A DNA stretch of 24,338 nt from an uncultured Clostridia bacterium (GCA_905210525.1 CAJLXE010000004.1:1-24338); one strand, 5' to 3'; shown: positions 1 through 8,669, counted from the first letter of the stretch. Notes: a model not told the origin generated them from the sequence alone. Numbers and translations: made by a program.

Positions 1-228
1 TTCACATTAAACTCCAAAAGCTATTTTATTATATATTAACACTTATGAAATTATTTATATGAAGTTAATATTGAATTTTTGTTAACTTTATATTAATTAG
101 GCTTTGCCCTTATTATCTGTAAATCTATATTTCAATTCGGCGTCCGTTTATTTAATTAAATATTTTTCACTCACGCACTACCCCGCAAATTTATATTGAT
201 TTCAGGATTTTATCTGTACTTTTCCAAT
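1..228. other. AT-rich intergenic stretch with no gene seen
   Basis: I see no convincing reading frame, RNA gene or clear promoter here. The stretch is strongly AT-rich, with runs of alternating A and T, and lies downstream of the terminator that ends the minus-strand alr unit. It may hold the upstream or downstream region of a gene outside the window. Confidence 0.5.
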
Positions 229-257
229 AAAAAAAGCTTCCGGACATACTCGGAAGC
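229..257 (-). terminator. Rho-independent terminator of the alr unit
   Basis: Read on the minus strand, a perfect 7-bp stem (GCTTCCG / CGGAAGC, arms at 251-257 and 236-242) with an 8-nt loop is followed directly by seven T residues. It starts 17 nt past the stop codon of the small membrane-protein gene and is one of the clearest terminators in the window. Confidence 0.9.
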
Positions 258-274
258 CTGTAAGTATTTATATT

Positions 275-805
275 TTATTTGTTTTTCGCGCCGTGTAAAG
301 AAGCTTCTTGCTTCATGCTTTCTATTGTTCTGTCGGTTTTCTTTTTTATAAGCATTCCCCTGTAATACGCAAACGCCAAACCGGGAAAATAAAGAACCAC
401 AACCGCAATTCTCATCCATATGCTGTCCTTGGTTATAATGAGAAAATTAAGATAACCCGCATTCCAGTATCTGAACAGCAATTTAAATATATCTCCGAGC
501 TGTTCTCCGCCCGCTCCGAATAAACCAAGCGCAATAAACACTATATTCGGTATATTGAGAACAGCCGCCGCAACAAGAATCTTTTTTACATCAAATTTGT
601 CCTTTTTTGCGTCATAAACCGCGTCCTTTTCAAGCGCAAAGCACATAAATGCCCAATAAAACGCCGCCAATGCAAACGATATCACAATCTGATACCATCG
701 GTTTTCTCTGAAAATAAGCAAAAGAGTCATCATCATAAGCGCCATAACTATTACGGCAACAATATGCGTGCCCAAAACTTTTAAAATATACTTAACGGCA
801 GACAT
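275..805 (-). CDS. Small multi-pass membrane protein of unknown function
   Basis: I do not recognise this protein. From the chosen start it is 176 residues with about four hydrophobic segments: residues 12-30, 35-55, around 75-95, and 130-150. Basic and charged linkers separate them, and the C-terminal tail is rich in Lys and Glu. The ATG at 805 is preferred over the longer frame (to 898) because an AGGAAAGG ribosome site sits about 8 nt upstream and because the longer form would overlap alr. It begins 37 nt after the alr stop and ends just before a strong terminator, so it is probably co-transcribed with alr as the last gene of that unit. No catalytic motif is visible and the link to alr may be only positional. 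Confidence 0.75.
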   Translation of the reverse strand: MSAVKYILKVLGTHIVAVIVMALMMMTLLLIFRENRWYQIVISFALAAFYWAFMCFALEKDAVYDAKKDKFDVKKILVAAAVLNIPNIVFIALGLFGAGGEQLGDIFKLLFRYWNAGYLNFLIITKDSIWMRIAVVVLYFPGLAFAYYRGMLIKKKTDRTIESMKQEASLHGAKNK

Positions 806-842
806 ACTCCATACCTTTCCTGATACATATTTCCCGGAAATC

Positions 843-1967
843 TCAGTCCTCAACGAAAACTCTTTCCACTCTCTGCGCCACCGAAGTAAGAACCTCATAC
901 GATATCGTCATGCACATATCGGCTATACTGTCCGCGTCCACGCAAATACCCTGTCTTTCTCCCATGAGCACCGCCTCCGTTCCCTCTTTTGCATCGGGAA
1001 TGTCGGTAATATCCACCATCATCTGATCCATGCAGACCCTACCCACAACATCTGCCGTTTTACCGTTTATTATTACCTTTCCGCGATTGCTCAGAAGTCT
1101 GTTGTAGCCGTCCGCATATCCCACCGGAAGAGTGGCTATACGCATTGTTTTATCTGCCCTGAAAGTAGCTCCATAGCTTACCGCCTCGCCTGCCTCTATA
1201 ACATTGACCGCAGATATATTCGTCACAAATTCGGCAACAGGCCTAATATTTACATTGCTTATCTGCTTTATGTATTCGGACGGGTAGTAACCGTAAAGAC
1301 CTATTCCCAGTCTGACCATATTGTATTGCGGACAAATCCCGCGCATTATGCCTGCCGTATTGCACACGTGTATGAAGTCAAACTTTATTCCCGCCTCATC
1401 TGCCAGAGCAAGCATTTCTTCAAAGCGTCTTATCTGTTCCTCAGTACCCTTGACATCCTGTTCGTCCGCGGTTGCAAAGTGAGTAAATATGCCGTCGGCT
1501 GTTACGTTGCCGCTCGCCTTTATGACCTCTGCAAGCCGTTTGAAGCTTTCTTTATCGGATATTCCTATTCTGTTCATGCCGGAATTGACTTTTATGTGAA
1601 CATATGCCCGTTTACCGTTTCGGGTTGCTATTTCGTCAAGTTTTTTTACCGTGTCCGTATCAAACACAGTCTGGTGCAGACCGTACTTTACGCAAATTTC
1701 AAGTTCCTCGCCGTTTGCCGCTCCGAGAACAAGTATCGGCGCGTCAATACCGTTTTCACGCAGATAAATGCCCTCCTCCGGAGTTGCAACGCCCAGCCAG
1801 TCTGCACCGTATTTGAGGGAATAGCGTGCCGTATCCAGCACGCCGTGACCGTAAGCATTCGCCTTTACGACCGCCATCAGATGCGTAGACGGCAAAAGCC
1901 CTTTCTTAAGCTCTGCAATATTATTTTTGAGTTTTGAACAGCTTATAACCAATCTTGTGGAGCGCAT
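843..1967 (-). CDS. alr: Alanine racemase
   Basis: This PLP enzyme interconverts L- and D-alanine, supplying D-Ala for peptidoglycan stem peptides in the cytoplasm. The 374 residues match the family length. The PLP-binding lysine is K35 in AVVKANAYGHG, and the second catalytic residue is Y265 in AVSYGATFR, the same numbers as in the well-studied Geobacillus enzyme. Other family blocks are HIKVNSGMNRIG (from about residue 124), the FTHFATAD segment near 161, and MVRLGIGLYGY near 217. The C-terminal barrel contains a VGRVCMDQMMVDIT block. A GAAGGG site lies about 12 nt upstream of the ATG. The gene has its own sigma-A promoter just past ackA. Whether it is the anabolic or a sporulation-type racemase cannot be told. 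Confidence 0.97.
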   Translation of the reverse strand: MRSTRLVISCSKLKNNIAELKKGLLPSTHLMAVVKANAYGHGVLDTARYSLKYGADWLGVATPEEGIYLRENGIDAPILVLGAANGEELEICVKYGLHQTVFDTDTVKKLDEIATRNGKRAYVHIKVNSGMNRIGISDKESFKRLAEVIKASGNVTADGIFTHFATADEQDVKGTEEQIRRFEEMLALADEAGIKFDFIHVCNTAGIMRGICPQYNMVRLGIGLYGYYPSEYIKQISNVNIRPVAEFVTNISAVNVIEAGEAVSYGATFRADKTMRIATLPVGYADGYNRLLSNRGKVIINGKTADVVGRVCMDQMMVDITDIPDAKEGTEAVLMGERQGICVDADSIADMCMTISYEVLTSVAQRVERVFVED

Positions 1968-2014
1968 ACGTCAGGTATTCCCTTCTTTAATCAACTTATT
2001 TATTTACCGATTAC

Positions 2015-2043
2015 ATTATACTCGGCAGATATCGGCTTGTGAA
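2015..2043 (-). promoter_or_regulatory. Sigma-A promoter for alr
   Basis: On the minus strand, TTCACA (2038-2043) is followed after exactly 17 nt by TATAAT (2015-2020). Five of six -35 bases and all six -10 bases match consensus. It lies between the ackA stop (2054) and the alr start (1967), leaving a leader of about 40 nt. Confidence 0.75.
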
Positions 2044-2053
2044 GCTTTTTTGC

Positions 2054-3268
2054 TTATTTAAGCGAATTAACTATTTCCTCTGTATCCATAGCTATCATAA
2101 GCTCTTCATTGGTAGGAATTACAACAACCTTTACCTTTGAATCCTCTGCGGAAATAAAGCCATCCTTTACATCCTTATAGCTTGCAAGAGCATTATTCTT
2201 TTCTTTGTCAAGCTTAACGCCGAGATATTCCATACCCTCAAGAGACCATTCTCTGAGGTATGTAATGTTTTCTCCTACGCCCGCGGTAAACACAATTACG
2301 TCAACGCCGTTCATTGCCGCCGCATATGCGCCTATAAATTTCTTTATGCTGTATGCGAGCATTTTTACCGCAAGAAGTGCTCTCTCGTTGCCCGCGTTTA
2401 TAGCCGCCGTAAGATCTCTGAAGTCGCTGCTTACTCCGGAAACTCCGAGCATTCCCGATTTTTTATTGAGATATGTGTCTATTTCCTTTGTGTTGAAGCC
2501 CTTTTTATCCATAAGCAAGCCTACTATTGCCGGATCTATCGAGCCTGTACGCGTTCCCATAGGCAGACCGTCCAAAGGCGTAAGGCCCATGCTTGTGTCC
2601 ACGCACTTTCCGTTCTGAACCGCCGCAATGCTTGAGCCGTTGCCTATATGGCACGTAATTACTTTGAGCTCTTCGGCAGGCTTATTCACGTATTTTGAAA
2701 CCTGCTTTGAAACGAATCTGTGAGACGTTCCGTGGAAGCCGTACTTTCTTATTCCGTACTGCTCGTAATCCTCATACGGAACGGCATACATATACGCATA
2801 ATCCGGAATTGTCGCATGGAAAGCCGTATCGAATACAGCCACATTCGGCGTATCGGGCATAAGCTCTCTGCAAGCCTCTATACCCATAAGATTTGCCGGA
2901 TTGTGAAGAGGTCCGAGCGGAATACATTCCTTTATGGCTTTTTTAACCTTTTCATTTACAAGCACGGAACCCGAAAACTTGCTTCCGCCGTGGAGAACTC
3001 TGTGTCCTATTGCATTTATTTCGGACAAATCGTTTACAACTGCATAATCGCCCTTTGTAAGGATATCTATTACGGCTTTTATAGCCTCAAGATGCGTTGC
3101 CATGGGAATATTTGCCTCATAAGCGTCCTTTCCCGGCACGTTGTGTTTAAGTCTGCCGTCTATACCTATTCTTTCGCAAAGACCCTTTGCAAGGATTTCT
3201 TCGTTTTCAGTGTTGAAAAGCTGGTACTTAAGAGACGAGCTTCCCGAATTGATTATAAGAATTTTCAT
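2054..3268 (-). CDS. ackA: Acetate kinase
   Basis: The enzyme transfers phosphate between acetyl phosphate and ADP, giving ATP and acetate as the last step of substrate-level phosphorylation in anaerobic fermentation. At 404 residues it has the normal length. ASKHA-fold landmarks are visible: the N-terminal phosphate loop IINSGSSSLKYQ (N7), GHRVLHGG with R90, the catalytic Asp in VFDTAFHATIP (about D147), YGFHGTSHRFV with H179, and the nucleotide-binding ITCHIGNGSS block near residue 210. The start is an ATG with AGAGGA about 10 nt upstream. It follows pta by 21 nt with no terminator between them, so both should be on one transcript from the pta promoter. No clear terminator follows it. Confidence 0.98.
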   Translation of the reverse strand: MKILIINSGSSSLKYQLFNTENEEILAKGLCERIGIDGRLKHNVPGKDAYEANIPMATHLEAIKAVIDILTKGDYAVVNDLSEINAIGHRVLHGGSKFSGSVLVNEKVKKAIKECIPLGPLHNPANLMGIEACRELMPDTPNVAVFDTAFHATIPDYAYMYAVPYEDYEQYGIRKYGFHGTSHRFVSKQVSKYVNKPAEELKVITCHIGNGSSIAAVQNGKCVDTSMGLTPLDGLPMGTRTGSIDPAIVGLLMDKKGFNTKEIDTYLNKKSGMLGVSGVSSDFRDLTAAINAGNERALLAVKMLAYSIKKFIGAYAAAMNGVDVIVFTAGVGENITYLREWSLEGMEYLGVKLDKEKNNALASYKDVKDGFISAEDSKVKVVVIPTNEELMIAMDTEEIVNSLK

Positions 3269-3289
3269 ATTTTTGAGTTCCTCTCGCGA

Positions 3290-4282
3290 TTACTTTTTAA
3301 CCATCTGTGCCTGTATAGCCGTTATAGCGACAACATTGGCAACGTCCTCTGCACTGCAGCCTCTCGAAAGATCGTTAACCGGAAGAGCAACGCCCTGGCT
3401 TATAGGTCCTATCGCCTCTGCCTTTGCAAGACGCTGAACAAGCTTATATGCAATATTACCCGCATTGAGATCCGGGAAAACAAGTACGTTTGCCTGACCC
3501 GCAACCTTGCTGTCGGGGCACTTCTTAGCCGCAACGGATTTTACGAGAGACGCGTCTGCCTGCAGTTCGCCGTCAATATCAAGCTCGGGAGCTTTTTCCT
3601 TTGCAATAGCCGTAGCTTCTCTTACCTTGTCAACGTTGGGACCTTTTCCGCTTCCGAGGGTTGAATATGAAAGCATTGCAATCTTAGGCTCCATTTCGGC
3701 AAGGATTCTTGCGCTGTCGGCAGCCGCAATGGCTATCTCGGCAAGTTCTTCCGCAGTAGGATCGGGATTAAGCGCGCAGTCGGCAAAAATGAATGTACCG
3801 TTGCATCCGAATTCGCAGTCCGGAACCTCCATTACCATGCAGCTTGACGCAACCTTTATTCCCGGACGTGTCTTTATAACCTGCAGAACAGGTCTCCATA
3901 CATCCTGAGTGCTTGTGGACGCGCCGCATACCATACCGTCGCAGTCGCCGCTCTTTACCATCATTGTACCGAAATATGTGTGCTTGTTGAGGAGCTTGTC
4001 CGCTTCTTCGGGAGTCATTCCCTTATTTTTTCTTATTTCGTAAAGCATTTTTGCATAATCTGCTCTTCGGGGGCAATTATCGGGGTCTATAACCTCAACT
4101 CCCGAAATATCAATGCCGAACTTTTCAATTTCTTCCTTTTTGCCGAGCAGAATGGTATTTGCAAAGCCTTCCTTCTGAGCAATAACCGCTGCCTTTACAA
4201 CTCTTTCGTCAAAGCCTTCCGGAAGAACTATTGTTTTCTTGTCCTTCATGGCTCTTGATCTTATGGAATCGATAACTCCCAT
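3290..4282 (-). CDS. pta: Phosphate acetyltransferase
   Basis: Phosphotransacetylase exchanges CoA and phosphate on acetyl groups (acetyl-CoA + Pi to acetyl phosphate + CoA). Its product feeds acetate kinase encoded directly downstream. The 330 residues fit the short single-domain Pta class without the N-terminal DRTGG extension. Visible family blocks are LPEGFDERV near residue 20, KSGDCDGMVCGA (110-121), the LSYSTLGSGKGPNVDKV stretch (204-220), ELDIDGELQADASL (233-246) and VFPDLNAGNIAYKL (268-281). An AAGGA site sits 7 nt before the ATG. A strong promoter lies about 115 nt upstream, giving a leader of about 105 nt. The pta-ackA order is the usual one in Clostridia. Confidence 0.97.
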   Translation of the reverse strand: MGVIDSIRSRAMKDKKTIVLPEGFDERVVKAAVIAQKEGFANTILLGKKEEIEKFGIDISGVEVIDPDNCPRRADYAKMLYEIRKNKGMTPEEADKLLNKHTYFGTMMVKSGDCDGMVCGASTSTQDVWRPVLQVIKTRPGIKVASSCMVMEVPDCEFGCNGTFIFADCALNPDPTAEELAEIAIAAADSARILAEMEPKIAMLSYSTLGSGKGPNVDKVREATAIAKEKAPELDIDGELQADASLVKSVAAKKCPDSKVAGQANVLVFPDLNAGNIAYKLVQRLAKAEAIGPISQGVALPVNDLSRGCSAEDVANVVAITAIQAQMVKK

Positions 4283-4396
4283 CTTTCAATCCTTTTATCC
4301 CCGTATACCGCGGAATAAATTTTCCTTTCATAAAAATTTATATAATATTTTGAATACAATACATATACGGAATCATAAAATACCGTACCGTCTAAT

Positions 4397-4425
4397 ATTG
4401 TACACCCAAAACGAATTTTTATCAA
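4397..4425 (-). promoter_or_regulatory. Sigma-A promoter for pta-ackA
   Basis: Minus strand: TTGATA (4420-4425), a 17-nt spacer, then TACAAT (4397-4402). Both boxes match consensus at five of six bases and spacing is optimal. It lies in the intergenic stretch between the CotH-family gene and pta, so pta-ackA need not depend on read-through from the long upstream gene cluster. Confidence 0.8.
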
Positions 4426-4465
4426 GCGGAAAATGCAAATGTATGGGAAATCAGCTCAAAAAGTA

Positions 4466-4502
4466 ACAAAGCTCGTCGTTTTATGCCCGACAAAGCTCAT
4501 CG
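4466..4502. repeat. Short imperfect direct repeat after the CotH gene
   Basis: Two copies of a 13-mer, ACAAAGCTCRTCG, start at 4466 and 4490 (24-nt period) and differ at one base. They fall just past the CotH-family stop codon and upstream of the pta promoter. A weak GTCG/CGAC pairing lies between them, but there is no T-run, so this is not called a terminator. It may be chance or a regulatory pair. Confidence 0.4.
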
Positions 4503-4504
4503 AA

Positions 4505-6004
4505 TCAGTTTTTTCCAAAATAATCCTCGTTCCAGCCGAAATTATCAAGCCAATCAAATCTGTCCGAAAGCCACGAGCATAGGTATTCCACGTGTTCATC
4601 GTACGTCTTGAGCGCCACGATCTGCTCCGGCTCTTCATTTATACGCTTACCCATGGAATCCCAACGCATATAATTACGCTCGGCTGCATTTTTCATTGCG
4701 TCACCCATTTTTCTTGCCTGAGCCGCAGCCCCCTCAAAAACGTCTCTTTTTTCAGTCCAGCGTTCTCTTACAAGCTCCCTGAACCAGCTTCGTTTCATTA
4801 TTGCGGTAAACCACCTGTTTTCCTGCCCGAGTTCTCCGCTTTCGCCTACATATACGCCCTCATAAGTTCCGTTCCAAAGCCTGTAATCATTGCCCGCCGC
4901 AAGATCGAAATCCCACACCGGTCCGAAGAAAAGCTTGCCGCCCGGCTTTTTGTACATATAAAACGACGACCAACCCACATCCACATTCATCATATATTCC
5001 TGCACAAGATACATATCAACAAACGAATCGATGTCTATATACGTTTCCACCGTTTCTCTGTCTCCGCGCATTATCGCAGTATGGGTCTGTTCGATATATT
5101 TTTTTATAAATTTACACTGTTCCGGCGTAACGTCGTTCTTGACAGCATAAAGTCTTCCGCGCGCATTGAAGTAATTGACATCCTTAACGCTGTCTTCATC
5201 GTCCGCCGCATAGTGGTCAAGCTCAATAAGATATCCCGTATCAAGCTCTGTGGGACTCGTCTCGATATCAACGCGGTTTTTATTTACCTGCGTCTGCTCG
5301 CAAAGCAGATATACACCTTTGTATTCACCGTTTATCATAACCTCAACAAAGCTTGCCGAAGAAGTATATTCCAGCGCGTCAAGCTTTCCGCCGAGATAAA
5401 ACGCCATATAATTTCTCAGCATGGACTGGTCGCAATGATTTGCAAGAAGCACCCACTGCTTTGTCTTTCCGCGTCCCTGACCGAGAAGATTTTCCTTTTC
5501 GTTAAGCTTCAGTTTATACGATTTCTTATCATGATACCATGTCGAATTTCCTCTGCCGCGGATAAGCGCCGAAGCGTTTCTGAGACAATATTTCTCATCG
5601 GTATTGGATATATCAAGCGTTACCTCGGTATATTCCGTTTTCGACGTCACTTCGTTTCCGCTTGCCATGGTAAACGAAAATACCGGCAGTTCAAGATATT
5701 CCTGTTCAAAACGAGCCGTAATTGTCGCGTCCTTATAAAAATGCTCCCCCGAACGCGGATTTTCCGTTACACCGTCGCTCCATCCCGCAAACTTATATCC
5801 GACATCAGGCACTGCCGTTACCTGTTTGCTCGGTTCTCCGTTTATAAGCGTCTGGTTTACTTCGCCCTCAACTCTTCCGAAGCCGTCCGTCTCGGCTTCA
5901 AATGCAATGCTGACGGATGCCGGAAACGTCTCTTCAACCTCGCCGCACGATGTCATCATCAACACCGATAAAGCCGTCATAAAAATAATCAGAACACGTT
6001 TCAT
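4505..6004 (-). CDS. CotH-family lipoprotein with an InlB-like repeat
   Basis: The protein has 499 residues. It begins with a lipoprotein-type signal (basic MKR, hydrophobic core, then MTSC with the likely lipidated C20), so it should be anchored outside the membrane. Residues about 30-102 resemble a divergent InlB B-repeat (VGYKFAGWSDG block), a domain seen on Firmicute surface proteins. The rest matches the CotH family: IRGRGNSTW (148-156), KKSYKLKL (160-167), WVLLANHCDQSMLRNYM (184-200), NGEYKGVYLLCEQ (225-237) and GPVWDFDLAAGN (361-372). CotH of Bacillus is an atypical protein kinase of the spore coat; many gut Firmicutes carry extracellular relatives whose role is unproven. It follows ruvA by 25 nt, an odd partner, and may be read through from upstream. 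Domain assignment is strong; kinase activity is inference. Confidence 0.9.
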   Translation of the reverse strand: MKRVLIIFMTALSVLMMTSCGEVEETFPASVSIAFEAETDGFGRVEGEVNQTLINGEPSKQVTAVPDVGYKFAGWSDGVTENPRSGEHFYKDATITARFEQEYLELPVFSFTMASGNEVTSKTEYTEVTLDISNTDEKYCLRNASALIRGRGNSTWYHDKKSYKLKLNEKENLLGQGRGKTKQWVLLANHCDQSMLRNYMAFYLGGKLDALEYTSSASFVEVMINGEYKGVYLLCEQTQVNKNRVDIETSPTELDTGYLIELDHYAADDEDSVKDVNYFNARGRLYAVKNDVTPEQCKFIKKYIEQTHTAIMRGDRETVETYIDIDSFVDMYLVQEYMMNVDVGWSSFYMYKKPGGKLFFGPVWDFDLAAGNDYRLWNGTYEGVYVGESGELGQENRWFTAIMKRSWFRELVRERWTEKRDVFEGAAAQARKMGDAMKNAAERNYMRWDSMGKRINEEPEQIVALKTYDEHVEYLCSWLSDRFDWLDNFGWNEDYFGKN

Positions 6005-6029
6005 AAATTTATACCCTTCCTGAATTATA

Positions 6030-6626
6030 TTATATTCTGCTCCCGAGCTTTGACAGCGCCGTCCTTATCATTTCCCTGCTTGTAGGCGCATCTACGCCTT
6101 TAAGCGCCTGCTTTGCCTCATTCATCTGATATCCCAACGCCACAAGCGCCTGAAGTGCCTCCGTATATGCCGGATTTTCATAAGAGGCATAAGCGTCGTT
6201 ATCGCTCATATCGTCAAGCGCGGACTTGTCCACTTTATCTTTAAGCTCCAGAACAACTTTTTGCGCCATTTTGGTTCCCACTCCGTTGGCTCTTGCTATC
6301 GCCCTGTAATCGTTTTCCGAAACGGCTCTCACAAGTTCACGCGGAGAAAGCACCGACAGCACCGCAAGCGCCGCCTTTGGTCCTATACCCGATATTCCGA
6401 GAAGCTTCATGTATATTTTTTTCTGTTCCTTTTCCGCAAAGCCCACAAGTTCATGTGCGTCCTCTCTTATAACCTCATGAACATAGAGCTTTATTATTTC
6501 GCCCTTTTCGGGCAGCATTGCAAGTACGGAATTGGGTGCGCCTATTTCATAGCCTATTCCGTTTGCCTCCATTATTATTTTGTCGTCTTCTATTCCCTGA
6601 AATATACCTTTTATGTATGCGTACAT
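6030..6626 (-). CDS. ruvA: Holliday junction DNA helicase subunit RuvA
   Basis: RuvA binds four-way DNA junctions as a tetramer and loads the RuvB motor for branch migration during recombinational repair. The 198 residues are typical. The N-terminal OB-fold begins MYAYIKGIF and runs to about residue 64. Two helix-hairpin-helix motifs follow (LLGISGIGPKAALAVLS at 75-91 and ANGVGTKMAQKVVLELKDK at 113-131), then a flexible acidic linker (about 132-153). The C-terminal RuvB-contacting domain ends the protein (EALQALVALGYQ at 156-167). The ATG has a GGGAGA site close upstream. It lies 14 nt after ruvC, so the two are co-transcribed. ruvB, usually next in this order, is absent here; the following gene is the CotH-family lipoprotein. 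Confidence 0.97.
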   Translation of the reverse strand: MYAYIKGIFQGIEDDKIIMEANGIGYEIGAPNSVLAMLPEKGEIIKLYVHEVIREDAHELVGFAEKEQKKIYMKLLGISGIGPKAALAVLSVLSPRELVRAVSENDYRAIARANGVGTKMAQKVVLELKDKVDKSALDDMSDNDAYASYENPAYTEALQALVALGYQMNEAKQALKGVDAPTSREMIRTALSKLGSRI

Positions 6627-6640
6627 GAATTCTCCCTATT

Positions 6641-7135
6641 TTACCGTATTGTTGTTTTCATAAGCATTCCCGCATTATTTATATGCGTAATAGCTATTGC
6701 AAGCGCGTCCGCGGCGTCATCGGGCTTCGGAATTTCTTCAAGCCCCAATATCGTCTTTACCATAAACTGTATCTGCTTCTTTTCCGCATGACCGTACCCC
6801 GCAACAGCCTGCTTTGCCTGCAACGGAGTATACTCATAAAGCGGTATTCCGCAGTTTTTCACCGCAAGCAGTATCACGCCCCTTGCCTGACCTATCGATA
6901 TTGCCGTCTTTACATTCTTATTGAAGAAAAGCTCTTCAACGCTCACCGCGTCCGGCTTGTATTTTTCCAGAAGCTCGTTAAGCCCTTGCCACAGCTTAAG
7001 AAGTCTGTCCGGCTCGTCCGTATGCGCTTCGGTTTCTATTACTCCGTAATCCACCGTGCAAAATCTGTATCCGTTGCTCTCCACAACGCCGTACCCCATA
7101 AGCGCAAGTCCCGGGTCTATGCCCATTACCCTCAT
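6641..7135 (-). CDS. ruvC: Crossover junction endodeoxyribonuclease RuvC
   Basis: RuvC resolves Holliday junctions by paired nicks and works with RuvAB. It has the normal 164 residues and an RNase H-like fold. The acidic catalytic set is visible: D7 in MGIDPGLALMGYG, the Glu pair E67-E68 in SVEELFFNKN, and the C-terminal PDDAADALAIAITH block with D140 and D143. The SIGQARGVIL segment (80-89) is also diagnostic. The start is an ATG with GGAG about 8 nt upstream. It follows murC by 19 nt and precedes ruvA by 14 nt, so murC-ruvC-ruvA look like one transcript. Confidence 0.97.
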   Translation of the reverse strand: MRVMGIDPGLALMGYGVVESNGYRFCTVDYGVIETEAHTDEPDRLLKLWQGLNELLEKYKPDAVSVEELFFNKNVKTAISIGQARGVILLAVKNCGIPLYEYTPLQAKQAVAGYGHAEKKQIQFMVKTILGLEEIPKPDDAADALAIAITHINNAGMLMKTTIR

Positions 7136-7154
7136 ATGTAAATCTCCGTTCCAT

Positions 7155-8564
7155 TCAATCTCCGTGCGGTTTATCCGTCACAACGCCACGCTTTGCTATC
7201 ATTTCGCACAAAACATTGCTGTGTCCCGCGCCTATAACCAGTATTATGTCGTTTTTAACCGCATTTTTCTCAATATAATCCGCAACCCCCGTATAATCCG
7301 GCATATATGACGCGTTCATTCCCTTTTCGCACATCGCCCTTGCAAAATCTCTCGAATGTATTTTTCCCTCGTCCTTTTCGCGTGCGGCGTATATGTCAAG
7401 CATTATTATTTCGTCGCAGTCCTTAAATGCCTCAACCGTTTCATCAAAGAAATCTATTGATCTGCTGTACGTATGAGGCTGAAATATGCATATGAGTCTG
7501 TTATGCTCAAGACTCTTCGCCGCCGATATGACCGCTCTGTATTCGTCAGGAGTATGCGCGTAATCGTCATAAACCGCAGCTCCGTTCACCGAACCGTAAT
7601 AATCAAAGCGTCTGCCCGCGCCCTTATATTTCACAAGCGCCGCCGCCGTATCCTCAAACGATATTCCGAAGTAATACGCAACCGCAAATACCGCAAGCAC
7701 ATTATAAACATTATGTCTGCCGCAAAGAGGCACATTTACCCCCACTTTATACTCTCCCCTGAAATATACGTCAAACGACAGTGTTCCTTTTCCGTCTTCG
7801 TGTATATTCCGTGCGGTAAAATCCGCATTTTCATTGATTCCGTATGTAAGCTTGGGTCTTGACACCGAGCCGAGTATTTCCGACGTCACCCCGCAGTCGG
7901 CACAACCTATAACCATTCCGTTTTGCGGCGTCTCGAGCGCAAATCTCCTGAATGAAGCCTTAAGCTGTTCCATGCTTCTGAAGTAATCTGTATGCTCAAG
8001 CTCAACGTTAAGGATTACGGCAACGGTAGGTCTGAAATCAAGAAAGCTGTCCTGATATTCGCACGCCTCGGCAACAATAACGTCGCCGCCGCCTATTCTC
8101 ACATTGCTTCCTATATTTTTTGACGTGCCTCCTATAAGCGCGGAAGGATCGTATCCGCATTCTATCAGCACCGTTGACAAAAGAGCGGTTGTGGTGGTTT
8201 TGCCCTTTGTTCCGGATATACCTACCGCATTTTTGTAGCACCGCATAATTTTGCCGACAAGCTCCGATCTTTTAAGACAGCATATACCGTGCTCCCTTGC
8301 GTACGAAAGCTCGGGATTTTCATCGTGAATCGCCGCCGTATATACCACAACCTCTGCTCCGCTTTGCTTTATATTTTCGGCATTGTGGCCTATCTTAACG
8401 TCTATTCCGTTTTCAATCAGATGTTCCACCTTTACCGATCTCTGCGTATCCGAGCCGCTCACTGCAAACCCTTCGTTTTTAAGCAAAAGCGCAAGACCAC
8501 TCATGCTCGAGCCGCCTATTCCTATAAAAAATACATTTTTTCCGCACAAATCAATCTGCGTCAT
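7155..8564 (-). CDS. murC: UDP-N-acetylmuramate--L-alanine ligase
   Basis: MurC adds the first amino acid, L-alanine, to UDP-MurNAc in cytoplasmic peptidoglycan precursor synthesis, using ATP. The 469 residues fit the family. The N-terminal Rossmann-like domain opens with VFFIGIGGSSMSGLA (11-25) and the GSDTQ stretch typical of MurC rather than MurD-F. The ATP P-loop is GTKGKTTT (118-125). The central domain has VIVAEACEYQDSFL and LNVELEHTDYF blocks, and the C-terminal domain includes DDYAHTPDE and FQPHTYSR. The start is an ATG with only a weak ribosome site (GGA about 8 nt upstream). A terminator separates it from the ABC permease gene, yet no convincing promoter was found in the short gap. 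Confidence 0.97.
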   Translation of the reverse strand: MTQIDLCGKNVFFIGIGGSSMSGLALLLKNEGFAVSGSDTQRSVKVEHLIENGIDVKIGHNAENIKQSGAEVVVYTAAIHDENPELSYAREHGICCLKRSELVGKIMRCYKNAVGISGTKGKTTTTALLSTVLIECGYDPSALIGGTSKNIGSNVRIGGGDVIVAEACEYQDSFLDFRPTVAVILNVELEHTDYFRSMEQLKASFRRFALETPQNGMVIGCADCGVTSEILGSVSRPKLTYGINENADFTARNIHEDGKGTLSFDVYFRGEYKVGVNVPLCGRHNVYNVLAVFAVAYYFGISFEDTAAALVKYKGAGRRFDYYGSVNGAAVYDDYAHTPDEYRAVISAAKSLEHNRLICIFQPHTYSRSIDFFDETVEAFKDCDEIIMLDIYAAREKDEGKIHSRDFARAMCEKGMNASYMPDYTGVADYIEKNAVKNDIILVIGAGHSNVLCEMIAKRGVVTDKPHGD

Positions 8565-8631
8565 ATATTCAATCCGACCTGCTCTTCCCGTATGCAGGAT
8601 ATTCCCTTTCTTTTATATCTTAAGCCGTCCG

Positions 8632-8669
8632 AAAAACCCGGCAATCCGAAAATATCCCCCGGACTGCCG
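8632..8669 (-). terminator. Rho-independent terminator after the ABC transporter genes
   Basis: Minus strand: a 10-bp stem, CGGCAGTCCG (8660-8669) against CGGATTGCCG (8639-8648), with one G-U pair and an 11-nt loop. It is followed by GG and five T residues. It begins 17 nt after the permease stop codon and should end or attenuate the transcript that starts with the alcohol dehydrogenase gene. Confidence 0.75.

Noticed and set aside
768..1937. Long plus-strand frame of 389 codons opposite alr
   Set aside because: It is antisense to a certain alanine racemase gene, Cys/His/Arg/Tyr-rich and without family features; a shadow of codon bias.
2041..2060. Terminator after ackA
   Set aside because: A small GCTTA/TAAGC pairing exists, but the T-run lies on the wrong side for minus-strand transcription.
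4592..5971. Long plus-strand frame opposite the CotH gene
   Set aside because: Antisense to a clear CotH-family gene and of shadow-like composition.
8570..8630. Promoter for murC
   Set aside because: AAGATATAAA follows a TTGCCG, but box quality and spacing (17-19 nt) are too ambiguous to call.
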